This document shows, one piece after another, positions 17,004-25,812 of a DNA stretch of 64,000 bases (position 1 is its first letter; each line of letters begins with the position of its first letter). The stretch is from Betaproteobacteria bacterium (lineage in GTDB: Bacteria > Pseudomonadota > Gammaproteobacteria > Burkholderiales > Usitatibacteraceae). Position numbers and translations under genes: made by a program. The stretch spans positions 186,001-250,000 of the forward strand of contig JADKJR010000007.1 of NCBI GenBank assembly GCA_016720925.1, read 5' to 3'. The notes under the pieces were generated by a model. It had not been told where the DNA came from, searched no databases, and saw nothing but the letters and a program-made list of their open reading frames with translations.

Positions 17004-17507
17004 TTACGCAGCCAGAAGGGCAATCTCTCCCTCAGTCATCCTGACCAACTGCCACTCGGGCATGATCGTCGCCCCGAGCGATTGGTAGAACTGGATCGAT
17101 GGTTCATTCCAGTCCAACACCCGCCATTCGAAGCGACCGCAATTGCGCGCTTTCGCAAGACCCGCGAGGTGCTTCAAGAGCGCTTTGCCGTAGCCTTTGC
17201 CGCGTGCGGCGGGAATGACGAACAGGTCCTCCAGATACAAGCCGGGCTGGCAGAGGAAGGTGGAAAAAGTCGTGAAGTACAGTGCGAATCCAATGGGCTG
17301 GCCATCTTCCTCGGCGATCACGCATTCGCAGGAAGGCCTTGTACCAAATAGGGCCTCGTGCATCATCGCTGCGCTGCCGGTGATCATGTCCTCCAGTTTT
17401 TCATAGATGGCCAGCTGCCGGATGAGGTCCATGATCACGGCAACATCGTTCGGCGTCGCGGGGCGAATGCGGAAATTACCGATGGGTTTCAAAATATGTT
17501 TTTCCAT
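17004..17507 (-). CDS. GNAT-family N-acetyltransferase
   Basis: The 167-residue acetyltransferase carries the acetyl-CoA loop in ARGKGYGKALLKHLA and the preceding strand LYLEDLFVIP. The overall pattern (IRPATPNDVAVIMDLI ... QLAIYEKLEDMI ... YFTTFSTFL) resembles diamine/spermidine acetyltransferases of the SAT1-like group, but the substrate cannot be fixed. It overlaps the 3' end of gloB by 19 bp and is probably co-transcribed with it. Confidence 0.85.
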   Translation of the reverse strand: MEKHILKPIGNFRIRPATPNDVAVIMDLIRQLAIYEKLEDMITGSAAMMHEALFGTRPSCECVIAEEDGQPIGFALYFTTFSTFLCQPGLYLEDLFVIPAARGKGYGKALLKHLAGLAKARNCGRFEWRVLDWNEPSIQFYQSLGATIMPEWQLVRMTEGEIALLAA

Positions 17508-18265
17508 TCGCGTATGACGGCAAATATTTCGTTGTCGCTCCTGAGTGCGTGGCCGGCACGTTTCCCGGCGGTGGCGATTACCGCGCCGGCATCCCAGCGC
17601 AGGAAAGGGTTGGTGGCAAGTTCGAGCGCGATGGTGGACGGCACGGTCGGTTCATTACGATGGCGCTTCGCCGCGCAAAATGCCTTGCGCAATTTCAGGT
17701 CGGCATTGTCAGGTTCAACCGCTTCGGCGAACTTGATGTTCGCCATCGTGTACTCGTGCGCGCAGTAAACTTTGGTGTGCCCCGGCAGGCGCTTCAGTTT
17801 CGATAGCGAATCGGTCATCTGCGCGGCCGTGCCTTCGAACAGTCGCCCACAGCCGCATGCAAACAGCGTATCGCCACAGAACAGCAGATCGTGCCCCACG
17901 TAGGCAATGTGTCCCGCGGTGTGGCCGGGCACGTCAAGTACCTCAAACTTCATCGCCAATTCGGGCAGCGAAATGCAATCGCCTTCACGCAGCGCGTGCG
18001 TACGCGCCGGGATGCGCTCGTTCGCCGGACCAAAGACCGGAATCGATCCGCGCAACTTTAACTCGTCGAGAATAGCGTCGACGCCGCCCACGTGGTCCGC
18101 ATGATGATGTGTGCAGAGAATTGCGGTGAGCGTGAGTTGGCTGGCGGCCAGATAGTCGAGAACCGGTTGTGCATCGCCGGGATCAACGACCGCGGCGTGG
18201 TGCCCATCGTGGATGACCCACAGGTAGTTGTCGGAAAAGGCGGGGACCGGGTGGATGTGAATCAC
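17489..18265 (-). CDS. gloB: Hydroxyacylglutathione hydrolase (glyoxalase II)
   Basis: The 258-residue metallo-beta-lactamase-fold enzyme hydrolyses S-lactoylglutathione to lactate and glutathione. The binuclear metal motif THHHADHVGG, the later metal ligands in HTAGH and FCGDTLFACGCGR, and the glutathione-binding C terminus are all present. I chose a GTG start at 18265, which gives the normal MIHIHPVPAFSDNYLW N terminus; the frame is open further upstream without family similarity. It is divergent from the methyltransferase, the classic gloB/rnhA/dnaQ arrangement. Confidence 0.92.
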   Translation of the reverse strand: MIHIHPVPAFSDNYLWVIHDGHHAAVVDPGDAQPVLDYLAASQLTLTAILCTHHHADHVGGVDAILDELKLRGSIPVFGPANERIPARTHALREGDCISLPELAMKFEVLDVPGHTAGHIAYVGHDLLFCGDTLFACGCGRLFEGTAAQMTDSLSKLKRLPGHTKVYCAHEYTMANIKFAEAVEPDNADLKLRKAFCAAKRHRNEPTVPSTIALELATNPFLRWDAGAVIATAGKRAGHALRSDNEIFAVIREWKNIF

Positions 18266-18288
18266 GGATATTCGATTAAAATAAAAAC

Positions 18289-19056
18289 ATGGTTCATTCA
18301 AGCGCAACGTTGAGTTTACACGAGTGGTTTCTTTCTCCGCTTGGCGAGTATCTGCTGGCGCGCGAACGCGCCTGGCTGGATGAAGTGGTACCGGACATAT
18401 TCGGATACCATGCCATACAACTTGGCCTGCCACAGTTCGATCTGTTGCGAGAATCGCGAATTGCCCATCGCGTTACGGTGAATCCGGATGGCAATGCGGA
18501 CATCCTGGCGCAGTGGTACGAGCTGCCGTTTGACACGCAGAGTGTGGACCTGTGCCTGCTGCCGCACGTATTGGAATTCACGCAAAACCCGCACGAAGTG
18601 TTGCGCGAAATCGATCGTGTCGTTCGTCCCGAAGGTCGCATTCTCATTCTTGGCTTCAATCCCTGGAGCCTGTTCGGCACGCGACGCCTGTTGTCTTCGA
18701 AGGGTTTTCCGTGGCAAGGACATTTTGTCTCGCTAGTGCGCATGAAAGACTGGTTGCAGCTGCTTGGTTTTGAGCCGTCTGCCGGCAGACTGACCTGTTA
18801 CATTCCGCCTTGCGAATCGATGATCTGGCAAAGGCGCTGGAGGTTCATGGAATCGGTCGGCGACCGCTGGTGGGGCGTGGGCGGCGGTGTTTACATGCTC
18901 GAGGCCATCAAGCGCGTCCAGGGCATGCGCCTGATCGCACCCGCATGGAGTGACCAGAAAATCAAAGAACGCAAATTTGCGGTGGCCGCGAAGCGCGAGG
19001 GTTCGTCGCTGACCGAGGCGTCACGCTCGGCGGCGCATTTGCGACTCGTCAAATGA
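18289..19056 (+). CDS. SAM-dependent methyltransferase (YafS-like)
   Basis: The 255-residue class I methyltransferase has the acidic-loop and post-motif segments ELPFDTQSVDLCLLPHVLEF and EIDRVVRPEGRILILGFNPWS. It corresponds to the unassigned methyltransferase found between gloB and rnhA in many beta- and gammaproteobacteria. It lies 23 bp from the divergent gloB start and overlaps the rnhA start by 4 bp. Substrate unknown. Confidence 0.82.
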   Translation: MVHSSATLSLHEWFLSPLGEYLLARERAWLDEVVPDIFGYHAIQLGLPQFDLLRESRIAHRVTVNPDGNADILAQWYELPFDTQSVDLCLLPHVLEFTQNPHEVLREIDRVVRPEGRILILGFNPWSLFGTRRLLSSKGFPWQGHFVSLVRMKDWLQLLGFEPSAGRLTCYIPPCESMIWQRRWRFMESVGDRWWGVGGGVYMLEAIKRVQGMRLIAPAWSDQKIKERKFAVAAKREGSSLTEASRSAAHLRLVK

Positions 19057-19508
19057 CCGGCAAGCCGGCTTCGGTGCGGATCTACACGGACGGCGCATGC
19101 AAAGGCAATCCGGGCGTGGGTGGCTGGGGTGCGTTGCTGCAATTTGGTTCCACTGAGAAGGAATTGTTCGGCGGCGAGGCCCACACTACCAACAATCGTA
19201 TGGAGTTAATGGCGGTGATTGAAGCCTTGCGTGCGCTCAACCGCACTTGCCATGCGCTGGTCTACACCGATTCGTCATACGTGCAAAAAGGTATCAGTGA
19301 GTGGATCCACGGCTGGAAGCGTAACGGCTGGAAGACATCGGACAAGAAGCCCGTGAAGAATGCCGATCTTTGGGTCAAGCTCGATGAGCTTGCCCGCCAG
19401 CACCATGTGGACTGGCATTGGGTCAAGGGGCACGCCGGACATCCCGAGAATGAACGCGCTGACCAGCTCGCCAACCGAGGCGTGGAAACCATGCTGATAA
19501 ATAAATGA
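19053..19508 (+). CDS. rnhA: Ribonuclease HI
   Basis: The 151-residue enzyme removes RNA from RNA-DNA hybrids. All four catalytic acids are in context: YTDGACKGNPG, the Glu of MELMAV, TDSSYV and ERADQLA. The basic protrusion WIHGWKRNGWK is present. It overlaps the upstream gene by 4 bp and precedes dnaQ by 7 bp, a widely conserved pair. Confidence 0.96.
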   Translation: MTGKPASVRIYTDGACKGNPGVGGWGALLQFGSTEKELFGGEAHTTNNRMELMAVIEALRALNRTCHALVYTDSSYVQKGISEWIHGWKRNGWKTSDKKPVKNADLWVKLDELARQHHVDWHWVKGHAGHPENERADQLANRGVETMLINK

Positions 19509-19515
19509 GCCATCG

Positions 19516-20241
19516 ATGACAAGACAAGTCATTCTCGATACGGAAACCACCGGCCTGGATCCCTCACAGGGACACCGCATCATTGAAATCGCCTGCGTGG
19601 AAATGATCAATCGGCGTCTCACGCGTAACAATTTTTACAAGCGAATCCATCCGGAGCGGGCAATTGACGAAGGTGCCACGCAAGTTCATGGCATTACGCT
19701 GGAAGATCTGGAGAACGAGCCCAAGTTTGCAGAAATTGCCGATGAGTTTCTGGCGTATGCGCGTGGCGCCGAACTTGTCATCCACAATGCGCCGTTCGAC
19801 GTCGGGTTCCTGAATGCGGAGCTCACGCGGCTGAAGAAACCTCTCATTGGGGAAATCTGCACGGTAACTGACACGCTCGCAATGGCGCGCGACCTGCATC
19901 CGGGCAAGAAGAACTCACTTGACGCATTGTGCGATCGTTACCAGATCGATAACAGCGCGCGAACGCTTCATGGCGCGTTACTCGATGCCGAGTTGTTGTC
20001 TGATGTTTACATAGCCATGACCCGCGGTCAGGATAGTCTTGCCATCGGCCTTGAATCGAGCAACGGTACTCACGGCGGCGGCAATGGCGTACTGAATCAG
20101 GATCTTGTGTTTGAACGTCCTCCTGCGTTGAAGGTGTTATGCGCAGACGCGGAGGAAGTGCGCTTGCATGCCGAACAGATTGGACGCATCAACAAGGCCA
20201 GCGGTGGCAAGGCAGTCTGGTCCATACTGGACGATGCGTGA
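19516..20241 (+). CDS. dnaQ: DNA polymerase III epsilon subunit (3'-5' proofreading exonuclease)
   Basis: The 241-residue DEDDh exonuclease shows ExoI LDTETTGLDP, ExoII HNAPFDVGFLN and ExoIII-epsilon HGALLDAELL. The C terminus has the alpha-subunit-binding tail typical of DnaQ. It proofreads for the replicative polymerase and is co-transcribed with rnhA. Confidence 0.95.
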   Translation: MTRQVILDTETTGLDPSQGHRIIEIACVEMINRRLTRNNFYKRIHPERAIDEGATQVHGITLEDLENEPKFAEIADEFLAYARGAELVIHNAPFDVGFLNAELTRLKKPLIGEICTVTDTLAMARDLHPGKKNSLDALCDRYQIDNSARTLHGALLDAELLSDVYIAMTRGQDSLAIGLESSNGTHGGGNGVLNQDLVFERPPALKVLCADAEEVRLHAEQIGRINKASGGKAVWSILDDA

Positions 20242-20267
20242 GGTGCTGCGTTGAGGCTGAGGGAGGG

Positions 20268-20296
20268 TTTCGGACGACGGGAGCCCATGCTATACT
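20268..20296 (+). promoter_or_regulatory. Possible promoter for the cytochrome pair
   Basis: TATACT at 20291-20296 is a good -10 box. The -35 position (TTTCGG, 20268-20273, 17-bp spacer) is weak. It lies in the 155-bp gap after dnaQ, about 100 bp before the first cytochrome gene. Confidence 0.3.
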
Positions 20297-20396
20297 TCGC
20301 CGGATTTTGCATAACGCTCCACGGTTTTCCACACGATTTGCCACGACAGGGGACGCATTTTTCGCCCCTTACTCGCTCAATCTTTTCCTGAAAAAC

Positions 20397-20729
20397 ATGA
20401 AAAAAATTGCCCTTTCGCTGATCGTCAGCGCGTTTCCATTGTTGGCACTTGCCCAAGTGCCGGTGGCCATTCCGAAGGGCGACGCGGTTGTCGGCAAGGG
20501 CAAGGCTGTCGCGATCTGCTCCGGTTGTCATGGCGTGCCTGGCATTCGTACCGCCTATCCGGAGGTCTACAACGTTCCCCGGCTTGGCGGGCAGAACGCG
20601 GATTACCTGGTGACGGCGTTGCGTGCGTATCGTGCCGGGGATCGCTACAACCAGACCATGAAGGCCCTCGCGAGCGCACTGACGGAAAAAGAAATCCTGG
20701 ACATCGCCGCCTACTACGGCCAGAAATAG
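20397..20729 (+). CDS. Periplasmic c-type cytochrome (class I, c553/half-c4 type)
   Basis: The 110-residue protein has a signal peptide (MKKIALSLIVSAFPLLALA) and a single haem site CSGCH, with the likely Met ligand in NQTMKALA. I chose ATG 20397, where the signal peptide starts; the upstream open frame has no cytochrome similarity. It is paired with a second cytochrome 30 bp downstream, and the two together look like the split halves of a dihaem cytochrome c4. It probably shuttles electrons in the periplasm. Confidence 0.86.
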   Translation: MKKIALSLIVSAFPLLALAQVPVAIPKGDAVVGKGKAVAICSGCHGVPGIRTAYPEVYNVPRLGGQNADYLVTALRAYRAGDRYNQTMKALASALTEKEILDIAAYYGQK

Positions 20730-20759
20730 TCGGCCAGACATCGAGACAGAGATACCGAA

Positions 20760-21086
20760 ATGAAAATAATCAATATTCTTATTGCCCTTGCATTGTGCAC
20801 ACCACTCTCCGTCATGGCCGCTGGTGATGCAGAAGCGGGTGCGAAAAAATCTGAAACCTGCAAGGCTTGCCACGGTGAAGGCGGCGCCAAGCCAATTCAG
20901 TCAGACTATCCGGTACTGGCGGGCCAGCATCAGGACTATATCGTTGCCGCGCTCAATCAGTACAAATCCGGCAAGCGCAAGAACGCGACAATGAACGGAT
21001 TTGCCGCGGCGCTGAAGCCTGAAGATATTCGCGATCTGGCCGCATTCTTTTCGTCGCAGAAATCTGATTTAAAAACGAAATATTGA
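20760..21086 (+). CDS. Periplasmic c-type cytochrome (class I, c553/half-c4 type)
   Basis: The 108-residue monohaem cytochrome has a signal peptide ending VMAAGDAEAG, haem site CKACH and Met ligand in NATMNGFAAAL. It is clearly homologous to the upstream cytochrome (shared YPxLAGQ..DYIVAAL.xYKSG pattern), so the pair is probably a tandem duplication. A strong terminator follows at 21106. Confidence 0.87.
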   Translation: MKIINILIALALCTPLSVMAAGDAEAGAKKSETCKACHGEGGAKPIQSDYPVLAGQHQDYIVAALNQYKSGKRKNATMNGFAAALKPEDIRDLAAFFSSQKSDLKTKY

Positions 21087-21105
21087 TTGCGCGCCAAATC
21101 CAAAG

Positions 21106-21133
21106 AAAAGCCCGCAAACGCGGGCTTTTTTTT
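21106..21133. terminator. Rho-independent terminator
   Basis: AAAAGCCCGC and GCGGGCTTTT form a 10-bp stem with an AAAC loop, followed by further T residues to 21133. It ends the cytochrome transcript on the plus strand and faces the end of the DUF1841 gene on the minus strand. Confidence 0.88.
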
Positions 21134-21150
21134 CGGGCGCATTGGTGACA

Positions 21151-21594
21151 TCACTTGCCGCTCTTTCGCATCAGGCATGTCAAATAGAGGCCGGCGTCCG
21201 GTGCGCTTCGATTGCGCTGTGCCTGCCAGATCATTTCCGCGAGGCAGTCCATCATCTCGTGCTCCGCGTCAAGAACCGAGCCAAGTTTTGTGCTCAACGT
21301 CAGATGATGCCCACGCACGCCGCCAGGTTGATCGATTGAAATCTGCTCGCGGATGGCGATATGCATGCCCAGATGCAAAAATGGATTGGTCTCGCCGAAT
21401 TCGGGTGGATAATCGCGGTCGCGAAAGGTTTGCAGGTAGCGATCACGATTGTTGAGCATGGCATGATATTCAGGGTGCACGGCAATCACCTCGACCGCCA
21501 TCGATTCCATCGCCGACAGCGGCTCATTCGCGCCATACTTTCGCCAGGCCTCGAACAGGAAATCACGCGCCTGATCGCGTGAGGGATTAAACAT
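21151..21594 (-). CDS. DUF1841 family protein
   Basis: The 147-residue protein of unknown function starts MFNPSRDQARDFLFEAW and contains the conserved ETNPFLHLGMHIAIREQ segment and a C-terminal EHEMMDCLAEMIW helix. In beta- and gammaproteobacteria this family commonly sits next to nth, as it does here (15-bp gap). No signal peptide or membrane segment is visible. It is probably a helical cytoplasmic protein. Confidence 0.88.
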   Translation of the reverse strand: MFNPSRDQARDFLFEAWRKYGANEPLSAMESMAVEVIAVHPEYHAMLNNRDRYLQTFRDRDYPPEFGETNPFLHLGMHIAIREQISIDQPGGVRGHHLTLSTKLGSVLDAEHEMMDCLAEMIWQAQRNRSAPDAGLYLTCLMRKSGK

Positions 21595-21609
21595 GGGGAG
21601 TTTTCCTGT

Positions 21610-22272
21610 TCATTCGACAAACTTCGCTTTTTCCTTGAAGCCGCAGATATCAAACACCGCGCACTGGCCGCACTTCGGCTTGCGTGCGACACAGGTGTAG
21701 CGTCCATGCAATATCAGCCAGTGGTGGGCGTGCATGCCGAACTCGTCCGGCACGACCTTCAATAATTTTTGCTCCACGGCGACAACATCCTTGCCGGGTG
21801 CCAGGCCCATACGATTGCTGATGCGAAAAATGTGAGTATCCACCGCCATGGTTGGCTCGCCGAACGCTACATTCAGCACCACGTTTGCTGTTTTGCGACC
21901 GACGCCCGGCAGGGCTTCCAGCGCTTCGCGCGAATGTGGCACTTCGCCGCCATGCCGTTCGACAAGCATTCTGCACATGCCGATCACATTCTTCGCTTTA
22001 GTACGAAACAGGCCAATAGTTTGTATGTACGGAATGAGCTTTTCTTCGCCAAGCGCCAATATGGCGTGCAGCGTGTTCGCGACCGGAAAGAGTTTGTCGG
22101 TGGCGATATTGACGCTTTTGTCGGTTGCCTGTGCGGAAAGGATCACCGCGACCAGCAATTCAAACGGCGAGGCGTATTCCAGGTCCGAGCGCGGATGTGG
22201 ATTGATTTCCTGCAGGCGCCGGAAAAATTCGTGGCGCTCGGCGGGTTTCATTGCGCGCGAAGCGGACGTCAT
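21610..22272 (-). CDS. nth: Endonuclease III
   Basis: The 220-residue DNA glycosylase/AP lyase repairs oxidised pyrimidines. The helix-hairpin-helix LPGVGRKTANVVL contains the catalytic Lys, the catalytic Asp is in VDTHIFR, and the four Cys of the [4Fe-4S] loop are in CVARKPKCGQCAVFDIC. An ATG at 22272 overlaps the stop of the upstream rnfB-like gene; an internal ATG seven codons in (MKPAERHEF) is the alternative. Confidence 0.95.
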   Translation of the reverse strand: MTSASRAMKPAERHEFFRRLQEINPHPRSDLEYASPFELLVAVILSAQATDKSVNIATDKLFPVANTLHAILALGEEKLIPYIQTIGLFRTKAKNVIGMCRMLVERHGGEVPHSREALEALPGVGRKTANVVLNVAFGEPTMAVDTHIFRISNRMGLAPGKDVVAVEQKLLKVVPDEFGMHAHHWLILHGRYTCVARKPKCGQCAVFDICGFKEKAKFVE

Positions 22273-22820
22273 GGGCCGTCACCCTGAATGTCCAATACCG
22301 CGCGCTCGCGTTCCGCGAGCTGCTCGGTACGCTCATTCTGCGCGCGCTGAAGACGGAACTGATGAAACCCGTAGCGTTCTCGCGCAACGTCCCTGCCCAT
22401 CATGACGGGATAAAGGGGCACTTCTTCCATATGTATGCAATCGACCGGGCAAGGAGGAATGCACAATTCACAACCGGTACATAGAGACGCGACCACGGTG
22501 TGCATGAACTTGCTGGCGCCGACGATGGCGTCGGTGGGACACGGCGCCAGACACTTCGCGCAGCCGATGCAAGCCGTGCCATCGATAACCGCGATGCGGT
22601 GCGGCAAATGGAGCCCACGGCTGGTATCAAGCGGCACCGGTGTGCGCGCGAGCAGGGCCGCGAGTCCCGCGATGCCGGCTTCGCCGCCCGGCGGGCAGCG
22701 ATCGATTTCCGCCTCACCGGCTGCGATTGCCTCGGCGTAGGGCATGCAACCGTGAAAACCGCACTGCTTGCACTGCGTTTGCGGAAGCAGGGCATCGATC
22801 CTGAGGGCGAGCGTGGTCAT
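22269..22820 (-). CDS. rsxB: RnfB/RsxB-like ferredoxin
   Basis: The 183-residue iron-sulfur protein begins with a four-Cys Fe-S domain (CKQCGFHGCMPYAEAI ... CPPGG), followed by two [4Fe-4S] motifs, CIGCAKCLAPCP and CTGCELCIPPCP. The N-terminal membrane helix of true RnfB is missing, and no other rnf/rsx genes are nearby, so this is the stand-alone soluble form often seen next to nth in betaproteobacteria. It may supply electrons or clusters to endonuclease III, but that is a guess from position. Confidence 0.85.
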   Translation of the reverse strand: MTTLALRIDALLPQTQCKQCGFHGCMPYAEAIAAGEAEIDRCPPGGEAGIAGLAALLARTPVPLDTSRGLHLPHRIAVIDGTACIGCAKCLAPCPTDAIVGASKFMHTVVASLCTGCELCIPPCPVDCIHMEEVPLYPVMMGRDVARERYGFHQFRLQRAQNERTEQLAERERAVLDIQGDGP

Positions 22821-22830
22821 TTATGTTGAA

Positions 22831-23952
22831 TCAGCACGAGAACAGGATGGCATCGAGATCGAGATGTGGCCGGCTCAATTCGCGGGCAATGGCTGAGTGG
22901 GTGACGTGCCCGCCGTGAATCTGTAGCCCAGCCGCCAAACCGCTGTCATCGCGCAAGGCACGTGTGAGACCCTTGTCGGCGAGCGCCTTTGCGAGCGGGA
23001 ACACCGCGGCCGAAAGCGCCATGCTGGCTGACCGGGGCACCGCCGCAGGGATGTTTGCGACAGCGTAATGCGTGACGCCTTCTTCGACATAGGTTGGCGC
23101 CGAGTGCCAGGTCGGACGAGAGGTCTCTGCAACACCTCCGCCATCAATACAGATTTCAATCAGCACCGCGCCAGGACCTTTGCGAAGAGTCATTGTTTTC
23201 ATGTCGCGCCGCATGAGCAGCTTGGGCGTGGCGGTGCCGGGAATATTGACTGCGCCAACGACAACGTCTGCATCCCGGATGGCGCCGGCCAGCGTGGCAG
23301 GATTCATCGTCATGGTACGTGCCCTCAAGCCCAGTTTATCGGCAAGTGCCGCCAGTCGAGGCCCCTCCCGCGAAATCACGCTGACATCGGCACCCAGTGC
23401 AATGGCGGTGTCTGCCGCGGCGACACCGGCGCTGCCCGCACCAAGAATGACAACCTGCGCGTCGCCCATCGCCACGCCGCGCCCGCCGTTCGGCGTCATA
23501 AGCAGATTGGCGGCAATTGGAACCGCGAGCTTGCCTGCGATCACGGACATTGGCGCCAGAATGGCAAGCCGGCGGGATGCGTCCTCCACCGTTTCAAACG
23601 CGATGCCGGTGATTCGTCTGGCGAGCAATTCTTCCGCCATCGGTACGTCCGCGCCCAGGTGCAGGAACGAAAACAGCATGCTTCCCGGATTGAGCAATCG
23701 CCACTCGTTGACGGGGCTACCCTGAATTTCCTTTACTTTCACGACCAGTTCGCAATCGAAAGCCTTGCTTGCGCTATCGACGATTTCTGCGCCAGCCCCG
23801 GCATAGTCAGCATCGGAAAAGCCGGAACCGCTGCCCGCGCCGCGTTCGACCCGTACCGGATGTCCTGCTGCAATCAGCAAAGCAATCGCATCTGGCGTGA
23901 GTGCCACGCGACGCTCGCCGTCTTTGATCTCTTTGGGAAGGCCAATGATCAT
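22831..23952 (-). CDS. ald: Alanine dehydrogenase
   Basis: The 373-residue NAD-dependent enzyme interconverts alanine and pyruvate plus ammonia. The N terminus MIIGLPKEIKDGERRVALTP and the NAD loop VILGAGSAGVAAADTA are diagnostic. The catalytic Lys and His lie in VKVKEIQ and LHLGAD contexts. It could recycle alanine formed by PhnW elsewhere in the window, but nothing links them directly. It follows pyrD on the minus strand with a 16-bp gap. Confidence 0.92.
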   Translation of the reverse strand: MIIGLPKEIKDGERRVALTPDAIALLIAAGHPVRVERGAGSGSGFSDADYAGAGAEIVDSASKAFDCELVVKVKEIQGSPVNEWRLLNPGSMLFSFLHLGADVPMAEELLARRITGIAFETVEDASRRLAILAPMSVIAGKLAVPIAANLLMTPNGGRGVAMGDAQVVILGAGSAGVAAADTAIALGADVSVISREGPRLAALADKLGLRARTMTMNPATLAGAIRDADVVVGAVNIPGTATPKLLMRRDMKTMTLRKGPGAVLIEICIDGGGVAETSRPTWHSAPTYVEEGVTHYAVANIPAAVPRSASMALSAAVFPLAKALADKGLTRALRDDSGLAAGLQIHGGHVTHSAIARELSRPHLDLDAILFSC

Positions 23953-23968
23953 GAAAGTTACTGCGCCG

Positions 23969-25024
23969 CTACGTCCTGGAAAGTTCGCGAACCGCGTCGC
24001 GAATCAGGTCCGGGCCGTGATAAATGAAGCCGGTGTAAATTTGCACCAGCGATGCGCCGGCGTTCATTTTGGTTTTAGCGTCCATCCCCGACATGATCCC
24101 GCCGACACCGATAATCGGGATGTTTCCTTTCAGCGCTTTGGCAAGCTCACGCAACACTTCCGTGGAGGAAGAAAACAGTGGCTTGCCCGAGAGACCGCCA
24201 GCTTCCTTGGCCAACGGGTGATCGCGTACGGCGTCGCGGGAAATCGTCGTATTGGTGGCGATAATGCCCTCAAAACCATTCTCGAGCGTTAACGCGGCAA
24301 TTTCACGAATCGATTTCAGGTCGAGGTCAGGGGCAATTTTCAGCACAAGGGGTACGTGTTTTTGGTGCTTTTTCGCAAGTCGAACTTGCTCGGCCTTCAG
24401 TGTCGAAAGCAGTTTTTCCAGTTGCTCGGCGGCCTGCAAATCGCGCAGCCCCTTGGTATTCGGCGAGGAAATATTGACGGTCACATAACTGGCGAATGGA
24501 TAAACGCCGTTCAGGCAGGTGACGTAGTCATCAACGGCATTGTCGATCGGCGTATCAAAATTTTTTCCGATGTTGAGTCCCAGCACGCCCTTGAATTGCG
24601 CGCGCTTGACGTTGGCGATGAAGGCATCGAGTCCCAGATTGTTGAATCCCAGGCGATTAATAAGCGCCTCGTGTTCGGGCATGCGAAACATTCGCGGCTT
24701 GGGATTGCCCGGTTGAGGGCGAGGCGTCACGGTGCCAACTTCGATGAAGCCGAACCCCAATGCCGCCAGCGCATCAATGTATTCGCCATTCTTGTCCAGC
24801 CCGGCCGCCAATCCGACGGGGTTATCGAATCGCAGTCCCATCACCTCGCGGGGCGCGGACAGCCGCGAGGCGATCAGGCCGGACAAATGCAACTTGTGGA
24901 TTCTTCGCAGCGAATGCAACGCGATGTGGTGGGCGACCTCGGGGTCGAGCGCAAACAGGGCAGTACGGGCGATGGGGTAGAGCACTAGAGCCTGACGTGG
25001 GATTGATATAGATGTGGGCTTCAC
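23969..25024 (-). CDS. pyrD: Dihydroorotate dehydrogenase (quinone), class 2
   Basis: The 351-residue flavoenzyme oxidises dihydroorotate in pyrimidine synthesis and passes electrons to quinone. The N-terminal amphipathic segment (YPIARTALFALDPEVAHH), the FMN-binding AAGLDKNGEYI, NISSPNTKGLR with the catalytic Ser, and ATNTTISRD are all intact. It is associated peripherally with the inner membrane. The start at 25024 is preceded by a 59-bp gap from bpt. Confidence 0.95.
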   Translation of the reverse strand: MKPTSISIPRQALVLYPIARTALFALDPEVAHHIALHSLRRIHKLHLSGLIASRLSAPREVMGLRFDNPVGLAAGLDKNGEYIDALAALGFGFIEVGTVTPRPQPGNPKPRMFRMPEHEALINRLGFNNLGLDAFIANVKRAQFKGVLGLNIGKNFDTPIDNAVDDYVTCLNGVYPFASYVTVNISSPNTKGLRDLQAAEQLEKLLSTLKAEQVRLAKKHQKHVPLVLKIAPDLDLKSIREIAALTLENGFEGIIATNTTISRDAVRDHPLAKEAGGLSGKPLFSSSTEVLRELAKALKGNIPIIGVGGIMSGMDAKTKMNAGASLVQIYTGFIYHGPDLIRDAVRELSRT

Positions 25025-25083
25025 CTACATTTTATCGTACCGTACGTCCGGCACGCGTCGACGGCGATTCCCCTGACGCAGGA

Positions 25084-25812
25084 TCAGCTCAACGCAAGGC
25101 GTGCCCAGTTTCCCCGCACCAATCCCTCGATCGGGCGGAATTCTGTCTTGTAACTCATCTTGCGGGACTCTTCGATCCAGTAACCAAGATAGACGAAAGG
25201 CAACCCGCGGCGGCGTGCCTCGGAAATCTGCCAAAGCACGCTATAGGTACCGAGCGATTGGCGCGCGCGTTCGGGATCGAAGAACGTATAGACCGATGAC
25301 AAGCCGTCCGCGAGATCGTCCATGATGGCGACCATGCGCAGATAGCCCTGCTCACGAAATTCGACCAGCCGGGTATTGACGTTGCTTTGCAGCAGGAAAT
25401 GCGAATACTGTTCACGACTGTCGTGATCCATACCGCCGCCGGGATGGCGCATGGATTGGTAACGGCGATAGAGCGCGTAGTGTTCGTGCGAGAACTTGAG
25501 TTCCATCACTCTTGCCGTGAGGCCCGCGTTGGCCTTGAGCGTGCGTCGCTGCGTACGGCTGGGATTGAATTCATTGACGATAACACGCACTGGCGTGCAG
25601 GCACGACATTGATCGCAGTACGGACGGTATGTGAATGCGCCACTGCGGCGGAAGCCTGACGCCACCAGATGACCGTAGGTGGCGGTATCAATCAGGTAGC
25701 TTGGCGTGGCGACCTGCGAGCGCGCGAGTCGGCCCGGCAGGTAGCTGCACGGATACGGTGCAGTTGCGTAAAACTGCAGATTCGCGAATGGCAAATCGTT
25801 AAGTTTTGACAT
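25084..25812 (-). CDS. bpt: Aspartate/glutamate leucyltransferase
   Basis: The 242-residue aminoacyl-tRNA protein transferase is of the bacterial Bpt type (ATE family). It attaches leucine to N-terminal Asp or Glu and so marks proteins for ClpS/ClpAP. The four-Cys-like N-terminal cluster CDQCRACTPVRV and the conserved C-terminal YLGYWIEESRKMSYKTEFRP are present. Its start overlaps the end of aat by 14 bp, so both N-degron transferases form one transcript. Confidence 0.93.
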   Translation of the reverse strand: MSKLNDLPFANLQFYATAPYPCSYLPGRLARSQVATPSYLIDTATYGHLVASGFRRSGAFTYRPYCDQCRACTPVRVIVNEFNPSRTQRRTLKANAGLTARVMELKFSHEHYALYRRYQSMRHPGGGMDHDSREQYSHFLLQSNVNTRLVEFREQGYLRMVAIMDDLADGLSSVYTFFDPERARQSLGTYSVLWQISEARRRGLPFVYLGYWIEESRKMSYKTEFRPIEGLVRGNWARLALS

